This document shows, in pieces, positions 35,911 to 49,698 of a stretch of 64,000 nt of DNA. The notes beneath the pieces are model-generated. The model was not told where the DNA came from, searched no databases, and saw nothing but the letters and a program-made list of their open reading frames with translations. The number at the start of each line of letters is the position of its first letter. The first letter of the stretch is position 1. The stretch is from NCBI RefSeq assembly GCF_021390935.1, contig NZ_JAJPUI010000002.1, forward strand, positions 434,001 to 498,000. Direction: 5' to 3'. Origin of the DNA: Streptomyces sp. CC228A. Lineage in GTDB: Bacteria > Actinomycetota > Actinomycetes > Streptomycetales > Streptomycetaceae. The translations under genes were made by a program, and so were the position numbers.

Positions 35911-36579
35911 CTACGGCCGGCCCGCCGGCGCGGGCGCCCCCGCCGGGTGCTCCTCGGGCGTCGTGTCGCGGGCGCGGGTCACCAGCGTCAGCAGCGTCCC
36001 GACGACCGAGCCGCGGTCCCGGGCGTCCATCACCACGACCGGCACGTCGGCCGGGATGCTGAGGGCCTCCCGTACGTCCTCCGGTGCGAAGCGCTCCGTG
36101 CCCTCGAAGTGGTTGACGGCCACGATGTACGGCAGCCCGCAGGTCTCGAAGTAGTCGAGGGCCGGGAAGCAGTCGGCCAGCCGCCGGGTGTCGACCAGGA
36201 CGATCGCCCCGATCGCCCCGCGCACCAGGTCGTCCCACATGAACCAGAAGCGCCGCTGACCGGGGGTGCCGAAGACGTACAGCACCAGGTCGTCGTCGAG
36301 GGTGATCCGCCCGAAGTCCATGGCCACGGTGGTGGTGACCTTGTCGGGCGTCGCGGAGGCGTCGTCCGTGCCGGCGCCCGCCTGCGTCATCAGCGCCTCG
36401 GTGCGCAGCGGGGTGATTTCGGAGACCGCGCCGACCAGCGTGGTCTTGCCCACGCCGAAACCGCCCGCGACGACGATCTTGGTGGCTATCGGTGCCCGGG
36501 TGCGGTCGAGCTGCCAGGCCGGCGGCTCCTCCTCGGGCGGGAGCGGACCGGACGGCGGATCAGAGACGGCGAAGACCAC
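35911..36579 (-). CDS. cvnD: CvnD-type small GTPase of the conservon
   Basis: GTG 36579 gives 222 residues. IVVAGGFGVGKTTLVGAV is the P-loop, LYVFGTPGQRRFWFMWDD is the G3 region, and VAVNHFEG is the conservon version of NKxD. CvnD proteins are Ras/MglA-like switches that act with CvnA-C in a membrane complex resembling G-protein signalling. The start lies 20 bases inside the end of the DUF742 gene. Confidence 0.93.
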   Translation of the reverse strand: MVFAVSDPPSGPLPPEEEPPAWQLDRTRAPIATKIVVAGGFGVGKTTLVGAVSEITPLRTEALMTQAGAGTDDASATPDKVTTTVAMDFGRITLDDDLVLYVFGTPGQRRFWFMWDDLVRGAIGAIVLVDTRRLADCFPALDYFETCGLPYIVAVNHFEGTERFAPEDVREALSIPADVPVVVMDARDRGSVVGTLLTLVTRARDTTPEEHPAGAPAPAGRP

Positions 36580-36985
36580 TGAGCACCCTTTCCAACAGCG
36601 CGCGGTCGGGCCGGCCGGTGCCGTGCCCGGTCCCGTACACACGGAGCTTGCCCTGGTCGGCGAGGTCGCTGATGAGCACCCGGACGACACCGAGGGGCAT
36701 CCTGAGCAGCGCGGAGATCTCGGCGACGGTCCGCATCCGGCGGCACACCTCGACGATGGCCCGCATCTCGGGCATGGACCGCGCTCGCGGGGCGGCGGAC
36801 GCGGCGGCGGGCTCCGGTCCGTCCTGGGCGGCGACGAAGGTCTCGACGAGCAGGACGTGGCCGAAGCGCGTACGGCCGCCGGTGAGCGAGTACGGGCGGA
36901 CGCGGGCCGCGCGGCGGCCCTCGCCCCGTACCGGGAGGCGCCCGGCGGCCGCGGCGCCGGCGGGGAAGGCGGACAGCGAGGTCAC
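36560..36985 (-). CDS. cvnC: CvnC-type DUF742 protein
   Basis: GTG 36985 overlaps the roadblock gene stop by GTGA. The 141 residues include VRPYSLTGGRTRFGHVLLVE and the winged-helix-like region EMRAIVEVCRRMRTVAEISA, LGVVRVLISDLADQGKL. DUF742 proteins are the third component of conservons and bridge CvnB and CvnD. Confidence 0.92.
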   Translation of the reverse strand: MTSLSAFPAGAAAAGRLPVRGEGRRAARVRPYSLTGGRTRFGHVLLVETFVAAQDGPEPAAASAAPRARSMPEMRAIVEVCRRMRTVAEISALLRMPLGVVRVLISDLADQGKLRVYGTGHGTGRPDRALLERVLSGLRRL

Positions 36986-37502
36986 CGGTCGGCCTCCTGC
37001 TCCATCGACTCCCGCAGCTCGCTGCGGAGTTCGGGGGTCAGGACGTGCCCTGCGCGCCCCACGAAGAGCGCCATGTGGTACGCGACGGCACCCATGTCGC
37101 AGTCGGGTTCCGTGTGGACGCCGAGGAGGGAGCCGTCGCTGATCGACATGACGACGACGCTGCTCTGCTCCATGGCGACGATGGTCTGCCGCACCGCCCC
37201 GCCGTCCATGAGGTGGGCGGCACCGATGGTGAGGCTGGCGAGCCCGGACACGATGGTGGCGAGGTCGGCGCTGGAGCCGCGCGGGGTCCGCCCCCGCTGC
37301 GGCGGCACGGTCTCGGGCGGCGGCGCGGGCGGCGCGGGGTCGGAGGAGAGCAGGAGCAGCCCGTCCGAGGAGACGACGGCGACCGAGCGGATGCCCGGTA
37401 CCTCCTCCACGAGGCTGCCGAGCAGCCAGCGGAGGTTGCGCGCCTCGCTGCTCAGGCCGGTGGATCTGCTCGCCCCGTGGGCGTCGGTGCCGGTCGTCGC
37501 AC

Positions 37503-37506
<4 letters not shown>
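36982..37506 (-). CDS. cvnB: CvnB-type roadblock/LC7 protein
   Basis: GTG 37506 overlaps the kinase stop by GTGA. The 174 residues have the roadblock core: NLRWLLGSLVEEVPGIRSVA, VVSSDGLLLLSSD, GGAVRQTIVAMEQSSVVVMS and GSLLGVHTEPDCDMGAVAYH. A Pro-rich loop of about 25 residues is inserted after SSDP. CvnB proteins regulate the partner GTPase CvnD. Confidence 0.93.
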
Positions 37507-40976
<3,470 letters not shown>

Positions 40977-41364
40977 CGGTGCTCACATTCTTGAACTCGT
41001 TAGCCCATGAAGCAGAGGTGGCGACCGGTCACGGACATAGAGCCCCCACCCCCAGCACGGCTTCCGACCATTCCAGCCCTTTTGGGAAGGGAGCACCCAT
41101 CGGCCACTCCGCCACCCGAACGAGTGAACAACACTCCTGAGTTGGCGAACAACTCGCGTGGCCGCGCGTGACGCGTCGCGCGCGGCGCCGGGTTGGACCT
41201 TCCGCGAAGGCTTTGGCAGGATGCCCGCCCGCATGTGCCCGTGCCCGGTGGCGGCCCGGGCGCCGGTGCCTGCCCGGGTGCGCCGCCGACCCGACTGACC
41301 TGCTGGTACAGGCCATTCGCGGAGTGCGGTGCGCGGTGTGGAGGAGTCATGCAGACTGGGGCGC
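40977..41364. promoter_or_regulatory. 388-bp divergent promoter region between cvnA and the PP2C-like gene
   Basis: No gene is supported. The part next to cvnA is less GC-rich (41080-41160, with GAACAACACTCCTGAGTTG and GCGAACAACTCGCGTG), which is typical of promoters in this genome. A GGAGGAG ribosome-like site at 41341 precedes an ATG at 41349 that leads to no gene. Confidence 0.4.
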
Positions 41365-42147
41365 ATGTACGCGGAATCCGCTTCGCTGCCCGGCGCGGCC
41401 GACCGCCCCAACGAGGACTGGTCTGCCACGGCAGTTCCGACGCCGGGTGGGGGCGGCGCGGTGGTCGTGCTGGACGGGGTGACTCCCCCGGCGGGGGATG
41501 ACGGTTGTGTGCACGGTGTGCCGTGGTTCACGGCCCGCCTCGGAGGTGCGCTGACCGGACTGTGCGCTTCGCGCGGCGAGTTGACGCTCGCGGAGATCCT
41601 GGCGGAGGCAATCCGGCGCACCGCGGACTCCCACCGGTCGACCTGTGATCTTTCTCATATCCGCACGCCCCAGGCGACGGTGGTCGCGGCCCGCTGGGAC
41701 GCGCAGCGCGTGGAGCATCTGGTCCTGTCGGACTCGGTGCTCCTGCTGGAGTCCCCGGCGGGCGCGGTGCGCGCGGTACGGGACGACCGGCTGGACCGCG
41801 TTCCGCGTGAGGTGCTGCGCTCCCACGAGGCCACCGACCGGTGGCGCAACGCGGAGGGCGGCTTCTTCACGGCCGCGGCCGATCCCGGTGTGGCGCGGCG
41901 CGCCGTGACGGGGGTGTCGCCCCGGAAGGAGGTGCGCGCGCTGGCCGCCCTCACCGACGGGGCGTCCCGCTGGGTGGAGTTGTTCGGCGAGGGCGACTGG
42001 CGGGACTGCTTCCGGGTGCTCCGGAAGGAGGGAACGCGGGGCCTCCTGCACCGGGTCAGGACCCTGGAGCGGCATGAGGCGGGCGCGGGCGGCAGCCGCC
42101 GGTGGAAGCTCCACGACGACGCCACGGCGGTCTTCGCGGAGCTCTGA
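41365..42147 (+). CDS. PP2C-like phosphatase-fold protein
   Basis: ATG 41365 gives 260 residues; an upstream in-frame start at 41329 is weaker. AADRPNEDW is motif 1, GGGAVVVLDGVTPP is motif 2 (DGxx) and TPQATVVAARWD is the central strand of the PP2C fold, ending LHDDATAVFAEL. The C-terminal DD metal motif is partly kept. The family includes Ser/Thr phosphatases and non-catalytic relatives. The divergent position next to a conservon may be coincidental. Confidence 0.8.
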   Translation: MYAESASLPGAADRPNEDWSATAVPTPGGGGAVVVLDGVTPPAGDDGCVHGVPWFTARLGGALTGLCASRGELTLAEILAEAIRRTADSHRSTCDLSHIRTPQATVVAARWDAQRVEHLVLSDSVLLLESPAGAVRAVRDDRLDRVPREVLRSHEATDRWRNAEGGFFTAAADPGVARRAVTGVSPRKEVRALAALTDGASRWVELFGEGDWRDCFRVLRKEGTRGLLHRVRTLERHEAGAGGSRRWKLHDDATAVFAEL

Positions 42148-42354
42148 CGGCTGCGGTGCTGCGGGCGGCGCGGTGACGGGGCGGCCGGCCGCGGTGGTGC
42201 GACGGCGGCGGCCGTGACGCGCGGGCGGCCGCGGTGCTGCGGCGGTCATGCCGGGCCGCGGGCGGTGCCGGGCGGTGTCGCGGCGGCGGTCCTGATCGGC
42301 GGGGCCGGGCTGCGGTGGGCCCCGGTGGGCGCGCCCGGCCGCGGGCGGCACGGC

Positions 42355-42873
42355 TCAGTCGCGTGCCTCGGCCCGGGTGTTGAGCTGGTGCAGCAGCCGG
42401 GCGAGCTCGGCCACCTCGGCGCGGTCCCAGTCGGCCAGCTTGCGCACGTACCGGGCGCGGCGGCCGTCCCTGACCTGCCGGAAGCGGGCTCGGCCCTCGT
42501 CGGTGAGGCGCACCAGGGAAGCGCGGCCGTCGGCGGGGTCGGGCGTGCGGGCGATCAGCCCCAGGTCCTCCAGGCCGCGCAGTTGGCGGCTCATCGTCGC
42601 CCGGCCGACGCCGAAGTAGCCGGCGAGCTCGGTGGCCCGCTGCTCCCCCGCCTCGTCGAGCCGGACGAGCAGTCCGTACGCGGCGGGCTCCAGGTCCGGG
42701 TGGACCTCGCGGGCCAGTTCGCCCGACTGGGCGCGGGCGCGGCGCAGGAACACGGCGAGTTCGCGTTCGAGGGCGAGGTACGCCTCGTCGCCGCCGGCAC
42801 CGCCCCCGCCGGCGCCCTCCGGGCCGTCCGGGTCCTGCCCCGTGCCGCTGCCGCCCACGTCCGTACCCCTCAC
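42355..42873 (-). CDS. MarR-family transcriptional regulator
   Basis: The protein has 172 residues with a Gly/Asp-rich N-terminal 30. The winged helix reads LLVRLDEAGEQRATELAGYF and GRATMSRQLRGLEDLGLIAR, with the wing DPADGRASLVRLTDEGRARF. Domain order is complete. It lies near a cupin gene on the same strand (201 bp between) but has no clear target gene. The 200 bp either side hold no gene. Confidence 0.9.
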   Translation of the reverse strand: MRGTDVGGSGTGQDPDGPEGAGGGGAGGDEAYLALERELAVFLRRARAQSGELAREVHPDLEPAAYGLLVRLDEAGEQRATELAGYFGVGRATMSRQLRGLEDLGLIARTPDPADGRASLVRLTDEGRARFRQVRDGRRARYVRKLADWDRAEVAELARLLHQLNTRAEARD

Positions 42874-43074
42874 GCCTGTCCTCTCCGCCGCGGAGGCTCC
42901 GCGGCCGGGCCAGTATGGCGCAGGGGCGCCGGACGGATCGCCCTCGGCGGCGGATCAGGGCAGGAACCGGCTCGCGGCTCGCGAGGGCGGCCGGGCTCCG
43001 GGGGCGGGGTGGCCGGGCCCGCGGCCCGGCTCCGAGGGGGCGGGGTGAGGCGGTCTGCGGCGGTGCGCCGGGGA

Positions 43075-43443
43075 CTACCCCTGCGGCTTGGCGTAGTCGC
43101 CGAAGCCCGCCCAGTCGAGCATGACGCAGGGCTCGTCGCCGACGACCCACGCGTCGTGCCCCGGGGCGACGGCCATGAAGTCGCCGGGGCCGAGCTCGAC
43201 CGCCTCGCCGTCGTCCATGACGATCTTCATCCGGCCGCTCAGGCAGTAGCCGACGTGCGCGGCCTGGCAGCTGTCGCCGCCGACGATCGGCTTGATGTGC
43301 TCGGACCACTGCCAGCCCGGCTCGAACACCGCCCGGCCCACCGGGCCGTGTTCCGTGTTCAGCAGGTCGAGTCGGCCCTTGCCCTCCTCGAAGGGACGGG
43401 TCTCGTCCGCCTGCTCGAAGGTTCTCTGCAGGATCCCGGTCAT
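43075..43443 (-). CDS. Cupin-domain protein
   Basis: The protein has 122 residues. GWQWSEHIKPIVGGDSCQAA and HVGYCLSGRMKIVMDDGE form cupin motif 1, and GPGDFMAVAPGHDAWVVGDE motif 2. A single cupin barrel of this type often binds a metal or small ligand. The substrate is unknown. Confidence 0.88.
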   Translation of the reverse strand: MTGILQRTFEQADETRPFEEGKGRLDLLNTEHGPVGRAVFEPGWQWSEHIKPIVGGDSCQAAHVGYCLSGRMKIVMDDGEAVELGPGDFMAVAPGHDAWVVGDEPCVMLDWAGFGDYAKPQG

Positions 43444-43940
43444 GATCTTCAGCCTCCGGGAGAGTCGCCGTCACCCCGAGTCCGCTTCCAGGCTACGCCC
43501 GGGACCGGGCGCGGTCACGGCCGGTTTGGGCGGGCACCCGACCGGCGCGGAAGGGCGTACGGGAGGCGCGGAGGGGCGCCCGACCAGCGCGGAGGGGCAT
43601 ACGGGCGGCGCCGACGGGCGTACGAGCGGGCCGGCGGTCCACGCGCTGGGGCGGGGCGACGGTGGCAGGGGGTGCCGGACCCGGCGGCGGGGCAGGGCGG
43701 CGGTCGGGAGCCGTGAGGACGGGTCCCGGCGCACCGCTGCCCCGGTGCGCCGGGACGCCTCTGCCGGTACGCCCGCCGCTCCAGTGGCGGGATCCCGTTC
43801 CGCGGACGTGGGCCGCGGAAGTTCCTCCTCGGGTCCCGGCGTGACTGGTCAGGTCCCCCAGGCCGGCTGCCCCCATGCTGCCGCGCGGGGCGGGGCGCCG
43901 TACCGCCGGTCGGCCCCCTCCGGTCGGTGGGGCGCCGCCG
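43444..43940. other. 497-bp GC-rich spacer with short tandem motifs, no gene seen
   Basis: Imperfect repeats of GCGGAGGGGC/GCGTACGGG type occupy 43540-43640. Translations in all frames are compositional (Pro/Arg/Ala repeats) without starts, ribosome sites or family similarity. Confidence 0.5.
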
Positions 43941-45601
43941 TCAGAGCGGCAGGTCCGCCCGTACGACGAAGCCGCCGTCCGGGCAGGGGCGGGCCGTCAG
44001 CCGGCCGCCCAGCAGCGCGGCCCGCTCCCGGAGGCCGACGAGGCCGTGGCCGCCCCGGGGCAGGTCGTCCCGGCACGCGGCGCCCACGGTCCCGGCCCGC
44101 GCGGGCGGGCCGTTGAGGACCTCCACCGTCAGGGACCGGCCGTCGGCGGAGCGGTCGACCCGGACCGTGACGCGGGCGTCGGGGGCGTGCTTCCGCACAT
44201 TGCTCAGAGCCTCCTGCACGATGCGGAACGCCGCCGCCTCCACCGCGGCGGGGTACGCGCCGTCCTGCGGCCCGGCCGCCCCCGGCAGCCGCACGCTGAC
44301 GTCCAGCAGGCTGTCGGCGGCCAGTCGCCGCAGGTCCTCCAGGCCGGAGCGGCCGGCCGCCGCGGCGGCCCCCGCGTCGGAGCCGCGCAGGACGCCGACC
44401 ATGTCCCGGAGTTCCTCCAGGGCCTGCACGCTGTGGCGGCGGATGCTCTCCGCGGTCTCGCGCTTCCAGTCGTCGGCGGTCTCCACCGTCCGCAGGGCGC
44501 CCGCCTGGACGGCGATGATGCCCACGTGGTGCGAGACCGTGTCGTGCATCTCGCGGGCGAGCCGGGAGCGCTCGCCCGCGACGGCACGCTCGGCCTCCAG
44601 GCGGCGTTCGCGCTCCTGCGTCGCCGTCAGGTCGGCCAGCCGGGCGCGCAGTTCGGCCCGGGTGGCGGCCAGCAGGCCGAGGGCGGTGGGCCCCATGCTC
44701 AGCAGCCCGGCCGCCTCCACGGAGGTGAGGATCTCCTCACGCGTCATGGCGGCGAGCCCGCCGAGGGGCCAGGGGCAGGCGGCCGCGCAGAACAGCAGGC
44801 CGCAGGACCACGCGAGCCGGCGGCGGGAGCGGCCCCGGGCTATCTCGTACATCACGATCATCGGGGGCAGCCACAGGTGCCCCAGCAGCAGGGACGGCAG
44901 CGTCGCGCACAGGGCCGTGAGCGGCAGCCTCCGCCGCAGCGGGAGGGCCAGCAGCGCGAGCGCGCACACCGCGAGCGTCGTACGGCCGAACGCGTCGGCG
45001 ACGGTCAGCAACTCGGCGGCGGCCGCCGCCACGGCGACCCGCTCGGCGGTGAGCCGCCCGCGGTGACCCGGCCGCACGCGACCCGCCAGGCGGTGGCCCG
45101 CTGCCGCAGCCCGCCCGGCCTTCCGCTGCCGCCCGTGGCCCCGTCCCCGCCGCGGTCCTCGCCGGTGGCGTCCGCCTGCGAGCCGGGCCGCCTCGGGCCG
45201 CCGGCTGCGGCGGCGGGCGCGCCGGCCTCCGGTACGCCACGGCACGCGGCGCGTCCACCGGCCGTACCGCCGGCGGGTGCGCCGGCGGTGTCCGAGCCTC
45301 CGGCGGGTGCGCCGGCGGTGTCCGAGCCTCCGGCGGGTGCGCCGGCAGTGTCCGAGCCTCCGGCGGGTGCGCCGCGGGCACCCGCGCCGTCCCCGGCACC
45401 GTCGGCACCGCTGCCGTCGCCGACCGCCCGCGGCGCGGGTGCGTCCCCGGCGGGTGCGCCGTCGTCGGCGGTGCCACCGGAGTCGGGCGGGGTGCCGCCG
45501 GCCGTACCGGGTGCGAGGGCCGACGGGCGGGGCGGGGCGGACCGTCCGGACGGGGCCCTGGGCGCCGGGACGCGGAGCCGTGCCGCTCGGGGGAACCTCA
45601 C
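43941..45601 (-). CDS. NarL-partner histidine kinase (HisKA_3), frame broken once
   Basis: GTG 45601 overlaps the response-regulator stop by GTGA. The first 180 residues are Ala/Gly/Pro-rich with a 10-residue GGSDTAGAPA repeat. At about 45062 the frame moves by one missing base (RVTAG continues RLTAERVAVAAAAAELL). Four to five membrane helices follow, then HisKA_3 with RSRLAREMHDTVSHHVGIIA (phospho-His) and HATPase_c (FRIVQEALSNVRKHAPD, GGHGLVGLRERAALLGG). Restored length is 553 residues. It pairs with the NarL-type regulator just upstream. Confidence 0.85.
45271..45370 (-). repeat. 30-bp tandem repeat inside the kinase gene
   Basis: Units begin at 45271, 45301 and 45331, with a partial fourth at 45361. 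The unit is identical except for one base in the third copy. It encodes the 10-residue GGSDTAGAPA on the minus strand. Near-identity suggests recent expansion. Confidence 0.85.
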
Positions 45602-46374
45602 CGGATGAGTCTCCACTGGTGGGCGCGGACCGCCGCCTGGACGCGGTTCGTCACGCCGAGCTTGCCGAGCAGCGTGCTGACGTGGTCCTTGACCGTGGTC
45701 GTGCCGATGAAGAGCCGCTGCGCGATCTCGCCGTTGGACAGGCCCTCCGCGAGGAGCGCCAGGACCTCGCGTTCGCGGGCGGTCAGCTCGTCCAGCACGG
45801 ACGGCGGGCCCTGCGGCCCGGCCCCGGAGGCGCCCGCTCCGTACCCGCCGTACGCCCGCGGTCCGGCGCCCGGACCCGCGCCGGGTGCGCCTGCGGCCGC
45901 ACCGGCCCCCGCACCGCCGCCTTCCGCGGCCGTCCCCTCCCCTTCCGCGCGGAGGTAGCCGTCCACGACGGTCCTGGCGACCTTCGGGGAGATCACGCTG
46001 CCGCCCGCCGCCAGTTCCTGCAGCTGGTACTCCAACTGCTCCGGCGCGGTGTCCTTCAGCAGGAAGCCCGCCGCGCCGCCGCGGAGCGCCGCCGACAGGT
46101 GCTCGTCGGCGTCGAACGTGGTCAGCATGGCGACGACCGGCGGCTCGGGCAGGGACCGCAGGTCGGCCAGTACGGTCAGGCCGTCCCGGTCCGGCATGCG
46201 CACGTCCAGCAGGACGACGTCGGGACGGTGCTCCCGCGCGGCACCGAGCGCTTCCGAGCCGCTGCACACCGCCACCACCCGGGCCGCCGCGAACCCGTCG
46301 ACGATCCGCCGGAGCCCCTCCCGGATCAGGACCTCGTCGTCGACGATCATCACGTGCACTGCTGAACGGTTCAT
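45598..46374 (-). CDS. NarL/FixJ-family response regulator
   Basis: ATG 46374 (MNRSAVHVMIVDDEVLIREG) gives 258 residues; GTG 46389 would add five. The receiver has DVVLLDVRMPDRDGL with the phospho-Asp, and MLTTFD and LLKDTAP. A Gly/Ala-rich linker of 50 residues precedes the LuxR-type helix-turn-helix (LTAREREVLALLAEGLSNGE, TTTVKDHVSTLLGKLGVTNR). It is coupled to the kinase gene by GTGA. Confidence 0.93.
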   Translation of the reverse strand: MNRSAVHVMIVDDEVLIREGLRRIVDGFAAARVVAVCSGSEALGAAREHRPDVVLLDVRMPDRDGLTVLADLRSLPEPPVVAMLTTFDADEHLSAALRGGAAGFLLKDTAPEQLEYQLQELAAGGSVISPKVARTVVDGYLRAEGEGTAAEGGGAGAGAAAGAPGAGPGAGPRAYGGYGAGASGAGPQGPPSVLDELTAREREVLALLAEGLSNGEIAQRLFIGTTTVKDHVSTLLGKLGVTNRVQAAVRAHQWRLIR

Positions 46375-46454
46375 ACGGCCGGACCCCACTCAGGCGTTCT
46401 GGAGCGCCCTCAGCATAGGCGCTGCGCGCGCCGCGCCCCGACGGGCGAGGCAGC

Positions 46455-46493
46455 GGGAAGGACCCCGGCCCTGGCGGGCCGGGGGTCCTTCCC
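46455..46493 (-). terminator. Strong hairpin after the M4 protease gene
   Basis: GGGAAGGACCCCGGCCC (46455-46471) pairs with GGGCCGGGGGTCCTTCCC (46476-46493) around a TGGC loop, a 17-bp stem with one extra G. It lies 49 bp beyond the protease stop on the minus strand. No U-tract follows, which is usual for Streptomyces. Confidence 0.8.
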
Positions 46494-46541
46494 GGGTGCC
46501 GACCGGTCCTCACCCGCGCCGGGGGAGGCGGCTGCCGGCCG

Positions 46542-49540
46542 TCAGCCGCAGGTGCCCGCCGGGCGGCCGCGGGTCACGACGCTCGTCCAGCCCGCGGTGC
46601 CGTCCAGCCACACCACCCGGGTGCCGGAGACGGCGGCCGGGGAGACCTGCTCACCGCGGTTGCAGGACAGCCGCTGCTTGCGCGCGCCGTCCGTGGAGAG
46701 CTGCCAGATCTTCGTCAGGCCGGCGTTGGTGAAGGCGCCGTCGGCGCCCGCGTCCACCGGGACCGCGCCGACCGTGACGGCCGTGTCGGACACCGTGATG
46801 TCCGTCGCGGCGAGCGCGCCGGGCTTGTACTCGCTGCTGATGTCGAACGCCTGGGTGCCGTCCCCGGCGTCGGCCCGCCGGATGCCCGTCCGGCCGTCGT
46901 CGTCCGGGTTGTCGTCGGTGATCCAGAACACGTGCCGGCTGTTGAGCGCGGTCCCGCCGACGGCCTGCACCTCGCCGAGCTGCTCGGTCTGCACCGTGCG
47001 GCCGCTGCCGAGGTCGAGGACCCGCACGCCGAGGCGGTACCCCTGCGCCCCGTCCTCCGACGGGTACAGCACGGCGTACGCGATCCTGCCGTGCGCGAGC
47101 GACGGCAGGCCGGTCACGATGTCGTCCCGGCCCCCGTCGACGTACGTCGGCGTGCGGTCACCGGGCCGCAGATAGCCGACGCGGCGCTGGAACGTGGTGT
47201 AGTCGACGATGTCGAAGACGGTCGTCCCCGCCTCGACGCGCAGGGCCACCACGTCGCCCTGGACCGTGTGCAGCCGCTTCACCGGGCCGCCCGTGATCGG
47301 CCGGGACAGGAGGTCGACGCCGTCGGGACCGTACGCCGCCCACACGACGGTCCGGCCGTCGGTCGCCGGGTACACGTGGTAGCGGCCGTCGTTGGGGCTC
47401 ATCAGCTTCGGCGCGCCCCTGCCGTCGACGCGGCCCGCGTAGACGGAGTACGCCTCCGTGCCGTCGTCGTTCGACAGGGACGTGGTCCACCAGTCGCCGC
47501 CCGCCTGGACGCCGACGCCCTGGGTGTGCACCTTCGCCAGGAGGGTGTCGCTGTCGAGGCCCAGCGCGTTCTCCCAGCCGGGCACGATGCCGTGGGCGTT
47601 GAAGGACCGGGTGACGGCCCTCATCTGCCCGGCCTTGGCGCCCAGGTCGCGGGCGGCGGCGAGGACGGCGGCGCGGCCCTCGGTGAAGCCGTCGAGCGGG
47701 GTGAGGTACTCGGTGAGGGCCTTGTAGGCGATCCTGTCCGCCAGCTCGGGCCCGACGTCCTGGCGCAGGTCCCACAGGGCGCCGGAGAAGATGGTCGAGT
47801 TGAGGTGCACACCGCCGTTGTCGGTGCCGAAGGTGACGCCGAGGAAGCGGCTCGTGGTGGTGGCGCCGTCGTCGAGGTCGCGCAGCGCGCAGTCCCTGGC
47901 CGCGGCCTCCCGGCACAGGTCCTCGCCGATGAGGCCCGCGTCCGGGTCGTCCATGGGGGTGCCGGACGCGTCGACGTCGATGGCGTTGCCGAAGTAGTCG
48001 GCGAACGCCTCGTTGAGCGCGCCGGACTGGCCCGCGTAGACGAGGTTCGAGGTGTGCTCGACGACACCGTGGGTCATCTCGTGGCCGACCACGTCCAGGT
48101 CGGCGGAGAGCGGCTTGTACGTGTCGTCGCCGGAGCCGTACACCATCTTGGTGCCGTCCCAGAAGGCGTTGACGTAGGGCCCGCCGAACTCGGTCACGCC
48201 GACGAGGGAGTCGACGGCGGAACCGCGACCGTCGAGACCGTCCCTGCCGTGCCGCTCCTTGTAGTAGTCGTACACCTCGCCCGCCGCCCAGTGGGCGTCG
48301 ACCGCCCCGGAGTCGGTGGCGTCCTTCCCGAAGGCGGGGGTGGCGCTCGCGAACTCCTTCAGCCCGTCCGGCCAGGTGCCGGCGACGTCGAAGACGTCCT
48401 TGCCGCGCGCGTCCCACGTGGTGAGGGCGTTCTTGCTGGCGCGTGCCATGCGGGCGCGGTCGCTGAGGGCGTACGGCCCGTCGGGCGCGGCCCGGTGGAT
48501 GTTGAGGGCGACCTGCGTGCCGTCGAGGCGGACGCCGCTGCCGGCCTGGGCGCCGTCCGCGGCCCCGCTGCCGGCGGTGGAGGCTCCGGGCGCGGCCCGG
48601 TCGGCGGCGGGCTTCGCCGCGGGGCGCTTCCCGGCCGCGGCGTTGCCCGCCGCGGGCTGTCCGGCCGCGGGCTTCGCCGCCGAGGCCTTTCCGGCCGGGG
48701 GCTTCGCGGGCAGGCCGATGGTCTTGATGCCGGTGTACTGGAGCACCGGGTAGCCGGCGCGGGCGTCCACGTACACGTGCTGGAGGACCGGCTCCCCCGT
48801 CGCCGGGTGGGTGCCGCGCACCGTCACGTGGTACGTGAGCACGCCCCCGCCGAGCGGGACGACCACCAGGCCGTTGGCGCTGCCCCGAAGAGACGGGCCG
48901 GCCGCCCGGCGGGCGTCGCCGGCCGGCTTGGCGAGGCGGCCGCCGACGAGCCGCGTGCGGGTCGCGGCCACCGCGCGCTGCACGGCGGTGGCCTCGGAGA
49001 CGGCGGGCCGCGTGTCCGCCGTGAGGCCCGTGAAGTACTTGCCGGAGGTGCCGGTGACGGCGCGCCGCCCGCGCTCGTGCTCCATGCGGACCACGTACTG
49101 GCCGCCGAGCACCGGGACGCCCCGGTGCCGCTGCTGGAGCCGCACGGTCTCCTCGGCGCCCCGCGTCACCGTCTGCACGGGGACGAGATCGCGCCGGGGT
49201 TCGGCGATGCGGTAGCGGCTCTCCTTCGCGGCGAGGTGGCGGCGGGCGGCGTCCGCGGGGGCCGCTTCGGCGTCCACCGGTTCGTGGATGCCCTCCACCA
49301 GGGCGGGGGTGTCCGTCTCCGGCAGCGGCACGGCGTCGACGGCCGGTGGCGGCCCGTCGGGCCGGTCGGGGCGGCCGCCGGTGCCGGCGCCTCGGCCGCC
49401 GGAGGAGCGGCCAGGGCCGGGGGGACCGCCGTGATCAGCAGTCCCGCGGCGAGGAGGGCCGCTCCCCCGGTCGCGGCCGCCCCCCTCCGTATGCCGCTGC
49501 GTGTCTCGCCCATGCCCCGTGACTTTCGGGTGTTGCGCAC
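46542..49540 (-). CDS. Secreted M4-family (thermolysin-like) metalloprotease, frame broken once
   Basis: GTG 49540 has AGGAGGG upstream; ATG 49513 is an alternative. A signal peptide (GAALLAAGLLITAVPPALA) is followed by an Ala/Pro linker in which one base is missing near 49355. The main frame then carries FTP and PepSY propeptide domains (TVRLQQRHRGVPVLGGQYVV), a Lys/Pro/Ala-rich insert, and the M4 catalytic domain with VVGHEMTHGVVEHTS (HExxH, about residue 485) and GALNEAFADYFGN (third zinc ligand Glu). The C-terminal 350 residues are beta-propeller-like repeats, longer than in simple thermolysins. It is an extracellular protease, divergent from a LuxR-type regulator. Confidence 0.9.
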
Positions 49541-49698
49541 AGTCCGTAACCCTCCTACGTGCTTGGTCAGAGCCGTTCGGGTGGTCTGGTCAGGGACATG
49601 CAAGCGGGGTCGGCGCGAAGTCGGCAATGAGCCAGATGCGTTGAGAAGTGGGGATGCACACTTGTGTGTCCCGTGAGCGTCTGGTGAGAATCCGACGC

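Noticed and set aside
46932..49676. Plus-strand frame of 914 residues opposite the M4 protease
   Set aside because: Shadow of the protease; Val/Arg/Gly-rich with no fold or start signal.
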